Shown in pieces: positions 54,080 through 63,970 of a DNA stretch of 64,000 nucleotides; the first letter of the stretch is position 1; each line of letters starts with the position of its first letter. Source of the DNA: Polaromonas sp. (lineage in GTDB: Bacteria > Pseudomonadota > Gammaproteobacteria > Burkholderiales > Burkholderiaceae_C). A program made the position numbers and the translations under genes. A model generated the notes under the pieces. That model was not told the origin of the DNA, searched no databases, and worked only from the letters and a program-made list of their open reading frames with translations. The stretch covers positions 1 through 64,000 of the forward strand of contig NZ_JABBPC010000009.1 in NCBI RefSeq assembly GCF_012927485.1, written 5' to 3'.

Positions 54080-54772
54080 ATGAACCAAGACCTTTCCATT
54101 GTCACTCTCATTCTTAACGCAAGCTGGGTCGTCCAGGGCGTGGTTGCGTTGCTGGTGGGCGTTTCCATCGCCAGCTGGGCCGCGATTTTCAGAAAAATTG
54201 TTTCGCTCAAACAGGCGCAAAAGTTGAACGACGAGTTCGATCGCGAGTTCTGGTCTGGCACCAGTCTGAACGACCTGTTTGCGGGCGCGGCTCAAAACGC
54301 CAAACACTCGGGCTCCATGGAACGCATTTTTGCCAGCGGCATGCGTGAATATCAGAAATTGCGCGAGCGGCACATCAATGACGCCGGCACCTTGCTAGAC
54401 GGGGCGCGCAGGGCCATGCGGGCCAGTTACCAACGCGAACTCGACACCATCGAAGTCAACCTCTCGTTTCTCGCCACCGTCGGATCGGTATCACCCTATG
54501 TGGGCCTGTTTGGTACGGTCTGGGGCATCATGCACGCCTTCACCGGGCTGGCAGCGCTTGAGCAGGTCACGCTGGCCACAGTAGCACCCGGTATTGCGGA
54601 GGCGCTGGTCGCAACGGCGATCGGTCTTTTTGCCGCGATTCCAGCCGTGGTTGCCTACAACCGCTTTTCGCACGATATTGACCGGATCGCAAATCGCCTG
54701 GAAACCTTTATAGAAGAGTTTTCCAACATCCTTCAGCGCAACCTGGGCGCCCAGTCACCCTCTGGTCACTAA
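54080..54772 (+). CDS. tolQ: TolQ
   Basis: ExbB/TolQ family; SPYVGLFGTVWGIMHAF. Confidence 0.96.
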   Translation: MNQDLSIVTLILNASWVVQGVVALLVGVSIASWAAIFRKIVSLKQAQKLNDEFDREFWSGTSLNDLFAGAAQNAKHSGSMERIFASGMREYQKLRERHINDAGTLLDGARRAMRASYQRELDTIEVNLSFLATVGSVSPYVGLFGTVWGIMHAFTGLAALEQVTLATVAPGIAEALVATAIGLFAAIPAVVAYNRFSHDIDRIANRLETFIEEFSNILQRNLGAQSPSGH

Positions 54773-54789
54773 GCCAGGAACAAACCGTT

Positions 54790-55224
54790 ATGCCAGCAGT
54801 CAATTCCCGCGGCCGGGGTCGCCGCACCATTAGCGAAATTAACATGGTGCCGTTTATCGACGTCATGTTGGTGCTGCTCATCATCTTTATGGTGACCGCC
54901 CCGCTGATCACGCCCAGCATGATTGCCCTGCCCAAAGTAGGCAAGGCCTCCAAACAACCGTTGAACCCAGTGCAAATCGTCATTGGCAAGGACGAGACCG
55001 TTCAGATCAAGATCAAAACCGATGTCGTACCCAGCTCGGTGCGAAACGTGGCGAGCGAAATCGTGAAGAGGGAGCCGGCGGTCAAAGCGACAGGGGCTGA
55101 GGCAGTACCCGTTGTCATCACCGCAGACAAGTCCGTCAAGTACGAAACCGTGGTCCAGGTCATGGACACCTTGCAAAAAGCAGGGGTGTCGCGTGTGGGC
55201 CTTTCTGTGCAAACGGGCAAGTGA
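54790..55224 (+). CDS. tolR: TolR
   Basis: SEINMVPFIDVMLVLLIIFMVTAPL. Confidence 0.96.
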   Translation: MPAVNSRGRGRRTISEINMVPFIDVMLVLLIIFMVTAPLITPSMIALPKVGKASKQPLNPVQIVIGKDETVQIKIKTDVVPSSVRNVASEIVKREPAVKATGAEAVPVVITADKSVKYETVVQVMDTLQKAGVSRVGLSVQTGK

Positions 55225-55259
55225 CCAACGTCTGACCTGAAAGTTGCCCGAAGTTCACC

Positions 55260-56204
55260 ATGCCCAGCGCTACAGATCGATTTGAATTTACCCCGCCTCG
55301 CGACACGGGATCTCTGCGGGCTTTCGGCTGGGCCTTGCTCGTCCACGCGTTACTCATCGCGGCATTGACCTGGGGGGTTAACTGGAAGCGCAGCGATCCG
55401 GCGGTTTCGTTTGAAGCCGAGATATGGTCCAGCCTGCCGCAGGAGGCCGCACCCAAACTCGTCGAGACAGCGCCGGTACCGCCGCCGCCCGAGCCAGCGC
55501 CAGTACCGAAGTCCGCGCCCACCCCCGTGGAAATCAAGGTGGCGCCACCCGCGCCTGACGTGGACATCGCCCTGAAGCAGGAGAAAAAGCGCAAATTGCT
55601 TCAGCAGCAAAAAGAAGCTGAATTACAAAAGGTAGAAAAGGCACAGAAGTTGCAAGAAGAGCTGAAGGCCGAACTGCAAGCAAAAAAAGAAAAAGAGAAG
55701 GAAAAAGAGAAAGAGAAATTACAGAAGGCCAAGGAAGATCTCGCCCAACGAAAAGCTTCTGAAGAGGTCAAAAAAGCCGATGCCAAAAAGCAGGATGCAA
55801 AAGACCAGGAGAAAGAAAAGCAGGCAGCGCTTGCTGGTAAAAAGCAGCGCCAGGATGCGCTCAACCGCATGATGGGCTTGGCCGGTGCTACCGGTGGCGC
55901 CGAGGCAAAGGGTTCCGCTCAAAAATCCGGTGGGCCTTCAGCCAGCTATGGCGGCAAAGTCAGAGCCGCCGTTAAACCCAACGTCGTTTTCACCGAAGAC
56001 ATTTCGGGCAACCCCAAAGCCGAGGTCGAGGTGCGGACCACCCTTGATGGCACTATCCTGAGCCAGCGCTTGCTCAAGTCGAGCGGAAACAAATCGTGGG
56101 ATGAAGCGGTTATTAAAGCCATCATTCGAACCGGTACCTTGCCACCAGACATCGATGGCCGTGTTCCCACGCCCATGATTCTTGAATTCCGTCCCAAGGG
56201 ATAG
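55260..56204 (+). CDS. tolA: TolA
   Basis: Lys/Glu-rich helix; C-terminal VEVRTTLDGTILSQRLLKSSGNKSWDEAVIKAI. Confidence 0.92.
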   Translation: MPSATDRFEFTPPRDTGSLRAFGWALLVHALLIAALTWGVNWKRSDPAVSFEAEIWSSLPQEAAPKLVETAPVPPPPEPAPVPKSAPTPVEIKVAPPAPDVDIALKQEKKRKLLQQQKEAELQKVEKAQKLQEELKAELQAKKEKEKEKEKEKLQKAKEDLAQRKASEEVKKADAKKQDAKDQEKEKQAALAGKKQRQDALNRMMGLAGATGGAEAKGSAQKSGGPSASYGGKVRAAVKPNVVFTEDISGNPKAEVEVRTTLDGTILSQRLLKSSGNKSWDEAVIKAIIRTGTLPPDIDGRVPTPMILEFRPKG

Positions 56205-56272
56205 GCTATCGCTTCATTGAGCTATTAATAAAATAGCACGTCGCGCTTGTTTTTATTGGGTTAAACACTTTC

Positions 56273-59200
56273 TCATTCGTAAATTATGCTGGCCAAACCT
56301 CTGTCTGCCTGCGCCATCCAACTTGCCAGCGCGGCATCGGTTGGAAAGAATTTGGCAGCATCGCCCAGTTGAAGATCGGCGGTGACGCCCTCCCTGCGCA
56401 GGCTCAGACGCACCGGCAATCCACGGAACAACTCACCTTGTTCCGACATCTCTCGACGCGGAGGAAAATCCTTCACCAGCCGCGCAATATCTGGAACCGA
56501 GCCATTCACGGCCACACGCAGATACTTGCCAAACTTACAGCGTGCGGCCTCCAGATCCCACACCTGTGTCACCTTGAAGCGGCGCCCGAAGCGCTCGGAC
56601 GCGCCCTGCAAAGTGCCTTGCACAATCACCAATTCGTCGTCTTTCAGAAGATTGCGGTTGGCGTTGAAAGTCGCCTCGTCCACCGACGCTTCCAGTACAT
56701 CGGTTTTGTCGTCGAGCTTGAAAACAACCATCTTTCCGCGGTTGCCATTGATCACGCGCAAATCACTCACGATGGCCGCCAGCAATTGCGATTCACGAGA
56801 GTCGATCAGGTCTTCAATTTTTCGCTTGGCAAAGTGCCGTACTTCGGTCTCAACCTCGTCGAATAGGTGCCCTGACAGGTAAAAGCCAATTGCCGTTTTT
56901 TCAAGCACCAAGCGCGCCTTTACGCCGAAAGGAACAGCCGAGACCAGCGCCGGCTCTTGAGAGCTGGCCGCATGCGAATCCGACATGTCAAACAGTCCGC
57001 CCTGGTTGGCATTGGCTTCGGTGGCGGCAGAAAATTCGAAGGCGCGGTCTACCGAGGCCAGCAGTTCCGCGCGGTTCAAATGCAGATTGTCAAAAGCGCC
57101 GCCTTTAATGAGCGCCTCGACCGTGCGCTTGTTCATCTTGCTGCGGTCAACGCGCACACAAAAATCGTACAGCGAGGTGAACGGGCCGCTTGCCTTGCGA
57201 GCGGCGACGATGGCGGCAATCGCCTGCTGGCCGGTGCCCTTGATGGCGCCCAGCCCGTAACGCACGCTGGAATTGTTGATAGGCTCAAATCGGTAGTCAC
57301 CACGGTTGACGTCAGGTGATTCGAACTGGATACCCATTTTCTGTGCATCGCCAAACAACACTTTCAGCTTGTCGGTGTCGTCCGCTTCAACGGTCATATT
57401 GGCCGCAAAGAACTCCGCCGTGTAGTGCACCTTGAGCCAGGCGGTGTGATAGGCCAGCAGGGCGTAAGCGGCAGAGTGCGACTTGTTGAAGCCGTACCCC
57501 GCAAACTTTTCCATCAAGTCAAATACTTCGTCGGCCTTTTCTTCACTCAGGCCGCCCTCGCCTGCGCCTTTGCGAAACACCTCGCGCTGGGCGTCCATCT
57601 CTTCTTTCTTTTTCTTGCCCATGGCGCGGCGCAGCATATCAGCGCCACCAAGTGAATAGCCGCCCAAAATCTGCGCGGTCTGCATCACCTGCTCCTGGTA
57701 AACCATGATGCCGTAGGTCTCTTCCAGGATAGCCTTGACGCGCGGATCCGGGTACTCCGGCACTTCCTTGCCTTGCTTGCGCGCGATGTAGGTGGGAATC
57801 AACTCCATCGGCCCCGGCCGGTAAAGGGCGTTCATGGCAATCAAGTCTTCCAACCGGTCTGGTTTGGCATCCTTGAGCATGCGCTGCATGCCGATACTTT
57901 CAAACTGGAATACTGCTTCGGTCTGTCCCCGGCTAAAGAGGTCATACACCTTTTTGTCATTCAGCGGCAAATTCTCGAAGCTGAAATCTTTTTGCGCCGG
58001 ATGGCGCTGGATGATGAATTCCTTCGCGATTTCCAGGATAGTCAGGGTGGCCAGCCCCAAGAAGTCGAACTTGACAAGGCCGATCGCTTCCACGTCGTCC
58101 TTGTCGAACTGGCTTACCGCGGAGCCGCTGCCCGGCTGAGCATAGAGAGGGCAAAAGTCGGTCAACTTTCCGGGTGCGATCAGCACACCGCCGGCGTGCA
58201 TGCCGATGTTTCGCGTCAACCCTTCGAGCTTACGCGCCAGCTCCAGCAGGGTGCGCACGTCCTCTTCCTTGCGCTCGCGCTCAGCCAGAATCGGTTCGGC
58301 CTCTATGGCATAAACCAGTTTGTCGTTTTTGTCGCGGTCTGCTGGCGGCAATTGCAAGGTGACGGCCTGGCCTGGCTTGTTGGGAATCAGCTTGGAAATA
58401 CCATCACAAAAACCATACGGAAAATCAAGCACGCGTCCCACATCGCGAATAGCCGCGCGCGCCGCCATGGTGCCAAAAGTCACGATCTGACTGACTGCAT
58501 CCTTGCCATACTTGTCCTTCACGTAGTCAATCACGCGGTCGCGGTTAAGCTGGCAAAAATCAATATCGAAGTCGGGCATCGAAACCCGTTCCGGATTCAA
58601 AAACCGCTCGAACAGCAGGTTGTATTGCAAGGGGTCCAGGTCGGTGATTTTCATCGCATAAGCCACCAGTGAGCCTGCCCCGGAACCGCGTCCCGGGCCC
58701 ACCGGACAGCCATTGTTTTTGGCCCAGTTAATGAAGTCGCTCACGATCAGGAAGTAGCCCGGAAACCCCATGTTCAGGATGGTGTTGATCTCGAACTCCA
58801 ACCGCTCCACATAAACCGGCCGTTTCTCATTGCGACGCGCTTCTTGGGGGTACAAATGCGCCAGACGCGCTTCCAGGCCATCGAACGAAATCTTGCGAAA
58901 ATACGCATCGATAGGGAGCCGTACACCGTCCACTTCCGGCGTCGGGTAGTCGGGCAGCATGGGCTTTCCCAACACCAGCGTGAGACTGCAGCGCTTCGCA
59001 ATCTCAAGCGTGTTGGCAAGGGCAGAAGGAACGTCGGCGAACAACTCCGTCATCTGGGCCGTCGACTTGAAATATTGCTCCCGCGTGAACTTGCGTACAC
59101 GGCGTGCATTGCCCAGAATTTCTCCCTCAGAAATACAAACGCGCGCTTCATGTGCTTCGTAATCGTCGAAGGTTAAAAACTGTACAGGATGCGTGGCGAC

Positions 59201-59791
59201 CACAGGCAGCCCGAGCCGGGCCGCCAATTGCACCGCAGCCGTCACATGGCGTTCGTCATCGGGCCGCTGGGCACGTTGCAATTCCAGGTAAAAACGATGC
59301 GGAAAGATGCCTGCCAGATACAGGGCAGACTCAAGCGCCCGCTCGCTGTCTCCCTGCACCAAGGCCTGACCGACGGCACCGCCCTGTGCACCCGACAGGG
59401 CGATCAAGCCCTCATTGAGTTCTTCCAGCCACTCCAGCTGGATAACGGCTTGGTCCCGCACTACATTTTTCGTCCAGGCACGCGTCAGCAGTTCTGACAG
59501 ATTCAGGTAGCCGCGGTGATTTTGTACCAGCAACAACAGGCGGGCCGCCGGTGCACCGGCATTCTTTCCGGGCACTTGCACCCAAACATCGGCGCCAATC
59601 AAAGGCTTCACGCCAGCCCCCCGACATTCCTTGTAAAACTTGACGGTGCCAAAGAGGTTGCTCAAGTCGGTAATGGCAAGAGCGGGTTGCTGGTCCGCTG
59701 CGGCGGCCTCAACGATTTCATCGATACGGTTGGTACCGTCAACAACTGAAAACTCAGTGTGAATTCTTAAATGGACAAACATACGCTTCAT
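56273..59791 (-). CDS. dnaE: DNA polymerase III alpha subunit
   Basis: FVHLRIHTEFSVVDGTNRIDEIV; GPGRGSGAGSLVAYAMKITDLDPL; PDFDIDFC. Confidence 0.98.
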   Translation of the reverse strand: MKRMFVHLRIHTEFSVVDGTNRIDEIVEAAAADQQPALAITDLSNLFGTVKFYKECRGAGVKPLIGADVWVQVPGKNAGAPAARLLLLVQNHRGYLNLSELLTRAWTKNVVRDQAVIQLEWLEELNEGLIALSGAQGGAVGQALVQGDSERALESALYLAGIFPHRFYLELQRAQRPDDERHVTAAVQLAARLGLPVVATHPVQFLTFDDYEAHEARVCISEGEILGNARRVRKFTREQYFKSTAQMTELFADVPSALANTLEIAKRCSLTLVLGKPMLPDYPTPEVDGVRLPIDAYFRKISFDGLEARLAHLYPQEARRNEKRPVYVERLEFEINTILNMGFPGYFLIVSDFINWAKNNGCPVGPGRGSGAGSLVAYAMKITDLDPLQYNLLFERFLNPERVSMPDFDIDFCQLNRDRVIDYVKDKYGKDAVSQIVTFGTMAARAAIRDVGRVLDFPYGFCDGISKLIPNKPGQAVTLQLPPADRDKNDKLVYAIEAEPILAERERKEEDVRTLLELARKLEGLTRNIGMHAGGVLIAPGKLTDFCPLYAQPGSGSAVSQFDKDDVEAIGLVKFDFLGLATLTILEIAKEFIIQRHPAQKDFSFENLPLNDKKVYDLFSRGQTEAVFQFESIGMQRMLKDAKPDRLEDLIAMNALYRPGPMELIPTYIARKQGKEVPEYPDPRVKAILEETYGIMVYQEQVMQTAQILGGYSLGGADMLRRAMGKKKKEEMDAQREVFRKGAGEGGLSEEKADEVFDLMEKFAGYGFNKSHSAAYALLAYHTAWLKVHYTAEFFAANMTVEADDTDKLKVLFGDAQKMGIQFESPDVNRGDYRFEPINNSSVRYGLGAIKGTGQQAIAAIVAARKASGPFTSLYDFCVRVDRSKMNKRTVEALIKGGAFDNLHLNRAELLASVDRAFEFSAATEANANQGGLFDMSDSHAASSQEPALVSAVPFGVKARLVLEKTAIGFYLSGHLFDEVETEVRHFAKRKIEDLIDSRESQLLAAIVSDLRVINGNRGKMVVFKLDDKTDVLEASVDEATFNANRNLLKDDELVIVQGTLQGASERFGRRFKVTQVWDLEAARCKFGKYLRVAVNGSVPDIARLVKDFPPRREMSEQGELFRGLPVRLSLRREGVTADLQLGDAAKFFPTDAALASWMAQADRGLASIIYE

Positions 59792-59868
59792 TTTAGGACG
59801 CAGCCTCTGACTGCCCACGCCATTGCATCGCTGCAGCAGGGTATGCCTTGCCTACACTCCCGCACATC

Positions 59869-60140
59869 ATGCGTATTCTGAATGTTGCAGCGCATAAGTT
59901 TGTCGCGCTAGACGGCCAGCTGGAATTGTAAGCAGCGCTGCTCGGCGCGCTGCAGGCGCTTGATATCAGGGGCGCTGTGCAGCTTGCTAAAGACGGTTTT
60001 ACCCTGTTTTCTGGCAGAGGTAGTGCCGACATTCATGATCTTTTGGCATGACTACGGGCCGAAGGTCGACTTGATGACCTTGAAATCAAGGAAAGCTGGT
60101 CCAGAGTGGCGTCCGTCTTGACGCGGGGCACGCGCTATTT
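59869..60140 (+). pseudogene. Degraded rhodanese-related sulfurtransferase / TrhO-like gene
   Basis: MRILNVAAHKFVALDGQLEL*AALLGALQALDIRGAVQLAKDGFTLFSGRGSADIHDLLA*LRAEGRLDDLEIKESWS; two internal stops, then truncated. Confidence 0.7.
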
Positions 60141-60469
60141 CGAGCGATTAAAGTCGTCAGCACATATTCAAACAGGGTCATCGACCGGTTGAATCCAAGA
60201 GCGAAAGCCGACATCCAAGCGCAAGGTCCACTGGGCTATAGTGCTTGCATTGTGAAATGTCGAAGAGCGTGGTCCGGTGCCAATGCGCCAAGATAGGCGA
60301 CAAGATAAAGGGGGACTGAAGTGACACTAGCGTTTCAGGAAAAATCTTTGCAAACCTTGGCTGCATGCGGCTTACCGCCCAATGGACTGATTCGTATCCA
60401 GTTTTGGAATTCTGGTTTATCTGGTCGGATAAGCTGGGATTGCCAGAATATCCGACGGTCTACATCACG

Positions 60470-61378
60470 TTAGGAGGCGAGAAAGCCATGACCATCCGAG
60501 AACAGGTTGAAGATGCATCCTTCTTGGCGCAGAACGGCCGCCACGTTGGCGCGCTTACAACGCTCATGCTTGCCGTCGCCGCTTCGTCTAGGAGGACGTT
60601 TCCAAAGGGCACGAAATCGCGCGAGAAGCCCAAGGAAGAAATGTCGGATCGCGAAGCCTTCACCCTATTCCTTGGCGGTCGCATACGGAAGATCCTGTTT
60701 GGAGACTTCGGCGCTCCAGACGAAGGAACATCAGGCATCTCTGTTGGGTTTCGCCAAGCACAACATGACGTCGCCGTTGTTCTCTACAAATACTATCGAT
60801 GCGAACTTGTGCATGACGGTGAACTTCCAGAGGATGTCGAGTTCAGTGCTGCGAAGCAGCCTTCGGCCGGCCTGAACATAAGCAACCGAGGCCTGCAAGT
60901 CTCGATAAGCACCGGCAACAAGATGGTTCTCGACCATGGCTGGATCGACCTGCTACGGGAAGCAGTCACAAATGCACGCTGCAATGGGACCGAGTTCGGC
61001 ATTCAGCACTTCGATCTCGTCCTCATGCCGGGTATTGACGAGCCAACGTTTCTTGCTTCTCTCGTCGAGAAATACGAGACAAGCCCGGGGCGTGTTCAGA
61101 TACTAAAGCACGCAGTCCGGAAGCTCTCACCCGAGTCGATAACAAGCGCAGCCGGAGACGCCATAGCGAAAGGCTTCAGCGCACTGGTTCATTCCCAGGA
61201 GATCAATGGCGGAGCGATAACTGGTTTGAGAAGCCACGGTTTCACCAATGACCAAGGCGTCTTGCTTCAGCGAGGCATTGAGCTATTGCGTGAAATTGCA
61301 TCCAGGTACCGCCTTGTCGCCGCCTCCTAACTATTCCTTCAAGCGGACGTGCCTACGGCACGCCGCTTAAGTCAAACG
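60470..61378 (+). mobile_element. Integron gene cassette, single and complete, no integrase in window
   Basis: Left boundary G^TTAGGA (60469-60475) is the exact reverse complement of the attC R'' box TCCTAAC (61325-61331); right boundary G^TTGAAC; one ORF filling the cassette. Confidence 0.85.
60488..61330 (+). CDS. Cassette-encoded protein with HEPN-like RX4H motif
   Basis: SD AGGAGG then ATG; ~280 aa; LYKYYRCELVHDGELP contains R-x4-H; stop codon lies in the attC R'' box. Confidence 0.75.
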   Translation: MTIREQVEDASFLAQNGRHVGALTTLMLAVAASSRRTFPKGTKSREKPKEEMSDREAFTLFLGGRIRKILFGDFGAPDEGTSGISVGFRQAQHDVAVVLYKYYRCELVHDGELPEDVEFSAAKQPSAGLNISNRGLQVSISTGNKMVLDHGWIDLLREAVTNARCNGTEFGIQHFDLVLMPGIDEPTFLASLVEKYETSPGRVQILKHAVRKLSPESITSAAGDAIAKGFSALVHSQEINGGAITGLRSHGFTNDQGVLLQRGIELLREIASRYRLVAAS

Positions 61379-61384
61379 TTGAAC
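61325..61384 (+). repeat. attC recombination site
   Basis: TCCTAAC-TATTCCTTC-AAGCGG-a-CGTGCC-tac-GGCACG-CCGCTT-AAGTCAAAC-GTTGAAC; perfect stems with one extrahelical base. Confidence 0.93.
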
Positions 61385-61415
61385 GACTGCTATCGGCCGC
61401 CCCGAATGTCTGGAA

Positions 61416-61510
61416 TCAGTCTGCCAGAGCCGGTGATCGTTCTCCGAAGCTTTCCTTCAAAACTGAAAGTCAGGTATCGAGCGCGGTGTCCTTCGGTTGT
61501 GCAGCGTAAG
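61416..61510 (+). repeat. Direct repeat copy A of structured ~95-bp element
   Basis: tcagtctgccagagccggtga...ccttcaaaactgaaagtcaggtatcgagcgcggtgtccttcggttg.gcagcg shared with 63875..63970. Confidence 0.95.
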
Positions 61511-61700
61511 CGGGGTTCGCGATCGGCAGCTTTCAGGTCGCTCAATTTGCAATTCCGACCCGTATGTTTTGCGCAAGTCGCGGCCCAAACAAGCTTACAG
61601 GTTTCCACTCAGTTGCAGCCAGACCAGATCAGGGGCCGACGCCCAGCAGTAAAAAACTACTGCTTGTAATTGTGCTGAAATGGCCGTGATGGCCTTCGGG

Positions 61701-62729
61701 CTACCCATCACAGTGCGCATCAGCCACGCGCTGACACGCGAGCGGCTTCGCGCCAACAGCGTCTTTGGTGAACCCCAAGTCGTGCAAGGTCATGATCACC
61801 GCCTGAGCGAACGGGGTGTGTGGCTCTGCACCCAAAAGTGCGACCAGCTTGCGGTTGTCCAGCGCATGCGCAGTGTTCCACAAATAGCGCATCTCCAGCA
61901 GCGCCGCCCAGATGGGTGCAAACAGCGCACCAACGCGTATGACGGACCAAGGCAACTGGCTGTATTGCAGACAGGCGTCGGGCTTCACCCAGCCCTGGGC
62001 ATGTGCAATGGGTTCCATCGTATCCAGCCATTGCTGGCCGGTGATGCCGTGACCTGCAAAGTGGAAGACTTCAAATGCCCTGAGGGAGTCGCGACGTGCA
62101 GCCACTTCGGCAAAAGTGCGGGCTAGGTCCGGCAAATAGGCCCAAGCCGTAGCAACGTCCTTGTGACCGGGATAAACGAACTTGCCCTTTTGAATGTCTT
62201 TGACAATGGCCTGGTCAAACCAGCTACCTTTACCACTGCCGAAAAAGTCTCCGGCACGGATCACGATAGCGCGGACACCACTGCGGTGAATCTGCTCTTC
62301 CATAGCGATGCGGATCTGGCCCTTGACCGTCTTTGCCCGTTGCGGCGTGTCCTCTGACAAGACCGGGGGCATGTCCGTCCCAAAGTTATAGATGTTGCCC
62401 ATGAACATCAACGTGGCTTTGAGTGCGCGGGCGATCTCGATGGCCGCTTCAGTCAGGGGCATCGCCTGGGCTTTCCAAGCCTTGTGGGTGTAGATTGGGT
62501 TCAAGGCATGCACCACCACGCAGGCACCTTGGGCGGCGCGGGCTACCGCAGCGGTGGCTCGCAAGTCAGTGGCTATCCACTTGATGCGGTGGTCCGTTGC
62601 GGCCTCTGTGGGCACTTGTGCGCCGGGGCGGATCAGGCCCAGCACACGCCAGCCAGCGTCGGCAAAAGCGCGGGCAGTAGCCAGACCGAAACGTCCGCGT
62701 GCGCCCAAAATTAAAACGGTAGGTTGCAT
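61701..62729 (-). CDS. NAD(P)-binding epimerase/dehydratase family protein
   Basis: VLILGARGRFGLATARAFADAGWRVLGLIRPG Rossmann motif. Confidence 0.88.
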   Translation of the reverse strand: MQPTVLILGARGRFGLATARAFADAGWRVLGLIRPGAQVPTEAATDHRIKWIATDLRATAAVARAAQGACVVVHALNPIYTHKAWKAQAMPLTEAAIEIARALKATLMFMGNIYNFGTDMPPVLSEDTPQRAKTVKGQIRIAMEEQIHRSGVRAIVIRAGDFFGSGKGSWFDQAIVKDIQKGKFVYPGHKDVATAWAYLPDLARTFAEVAARRDSLRAFEVFHFAGHGITGQQWLDTMEPIAHAQGWVKPDACLQYSQLPWSVIRVGALFAPIWAALLEMRYLWNTAHALDNRKLVALLGAEPHTPFAQAVIMTLHDLGFTKDAVGAKPLACQRVADAHCDG

Positions 62730-62847
62730 GGTGGTAATCCTTTTGAACAGAAACGTTTGTTGTGTTGACGTGAATTATGAAAACAAAGCGCGTGGTTCAC
62801 AATTGCATAAATGTTGATACCAGAAATGCAAATATGCATACCTCTCC

Positions 62848-63747
62848 ATGATTACCAGCGCTCCCCCCTCGTTTGACTGGCGCCTGGTGCGCTCCTTCCT
62901 TGCAGCCCTAAACCATGGCAGCCTGCTGAGTGCGGCCAAGGTGCTGCACACCAGTTAACCCACGCTGGGAAGGCATATTGCTGAGTTGGAAAACCAGCTG
63001 GGCGTGGTGCTGTTTGAGCGCACCGGGCGCGGCTTGGTACCCACTGCCACCGCGCTCAAACTGGCCGATGCCGCACGCGGTATGGCCGATGGCGCAGACC
63101 AGTTGGCACGCACCCTAACCGGTACCCAAGCCAAAAAAACCGGTACGGTGCGTATTACCGCCAGTACACCGGTGGCAGTGCAAATTCTTCCTCCCATCCT
63201 GTTGCAGATGCGTCAAGCCCTGCCCGACATTCAGGTGGAATTGGTCTCCAGCAACACAGTGAGTAACTTGCTGCGGCGTGAAGCCGATATTGCGGTGCGC
63301 ATGGTCCGACCTGAACAGGGCACCCTTGTCGCCAAAAAGATAGGTGACGTGACCGTGGGTGCCTTTGCACACCGCGCCTATCTGGCACGACGCAGCCCGA
63401 TACGCCGGCCACTGGACCTGATAGACCATGAGCTGATCGGCAGCGACACTAACACCGCCATACTGGATGGCTTCAAGGCGATGGGTTTTGCGGCGAGCAA
63501 AAATTTGTTTGCGCTTCGCACGGACGATTTCATCGTGCAATGGCAAGCCGTCCGCGCGGGCCTGGGCATTGGGTTTATAGCAAGCTACGCGGCGCGCGTC
63601 GACCCCGATGTGGTGCAGGTGCTGCCCGACTTGCTGCGTATCCCGCCCTTGCCCATGTGGCTTGCGGTGCACCGCGAAATACGCACTAGCCGACTCATTC
63701 GTTCGGTTTATGATTTTCTAGCGGAGGTACTTCCCAACGCTCTTTAA
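62848..63747 (+). pseudogene. LysR-family regulator with in-frame TAA at codon 37
   Basis: MITSAPPSFDWRLVRSFLAALNHGSLLSAAKVLHTS*PTLGRHIAELENQLGVVLFERTGRGL...; TAA 62956-62958 where CAA (Gln) is expected. Confidence 0.88.
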
Positions 63748-63874
63748 CGCAAAGTTTTGTGCGACGTCTGAGGAGGCTCAGATTTACAAAATCATCGCCA
63801 CATTGCCTACTGGCGGCCTGCCGATGTCGATGACTGCAATGGGGGACCCATTTCGGCAAGCTAAAGGACAGCAG

Positions 63875-63970
63875 TCAGTCTGCCAGAGCCGGTGAGCGTT
63901 CTTCGAACGCTGACCTTCAAAACTGAAAGTCAGGTATCGAGCGCGGTGTCCTTCGGTTGCGCAGCGAAAG
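63875..63970 (+). repeat. Direct repeat copy B of structured ~95-bp element
   Basis: Near identical to 61416..61510; hairpins AGCGTTC-TTC-GAACGCT and TGACCTTCA-AAAC-TGAAAGTCA. Confidence 0.95.

Noticed and set aside
55600-55870. Lys/Glu repeat tract as a novel repeat protein
   Set aside because: This is the ordinary TolA helical domain
61390-61608. Minus ORFs at 61390 and 63784 sharing EGHRARYLTFSFEG
   Set aside because: The shared peptide is only a translation of the structured DNA repeat
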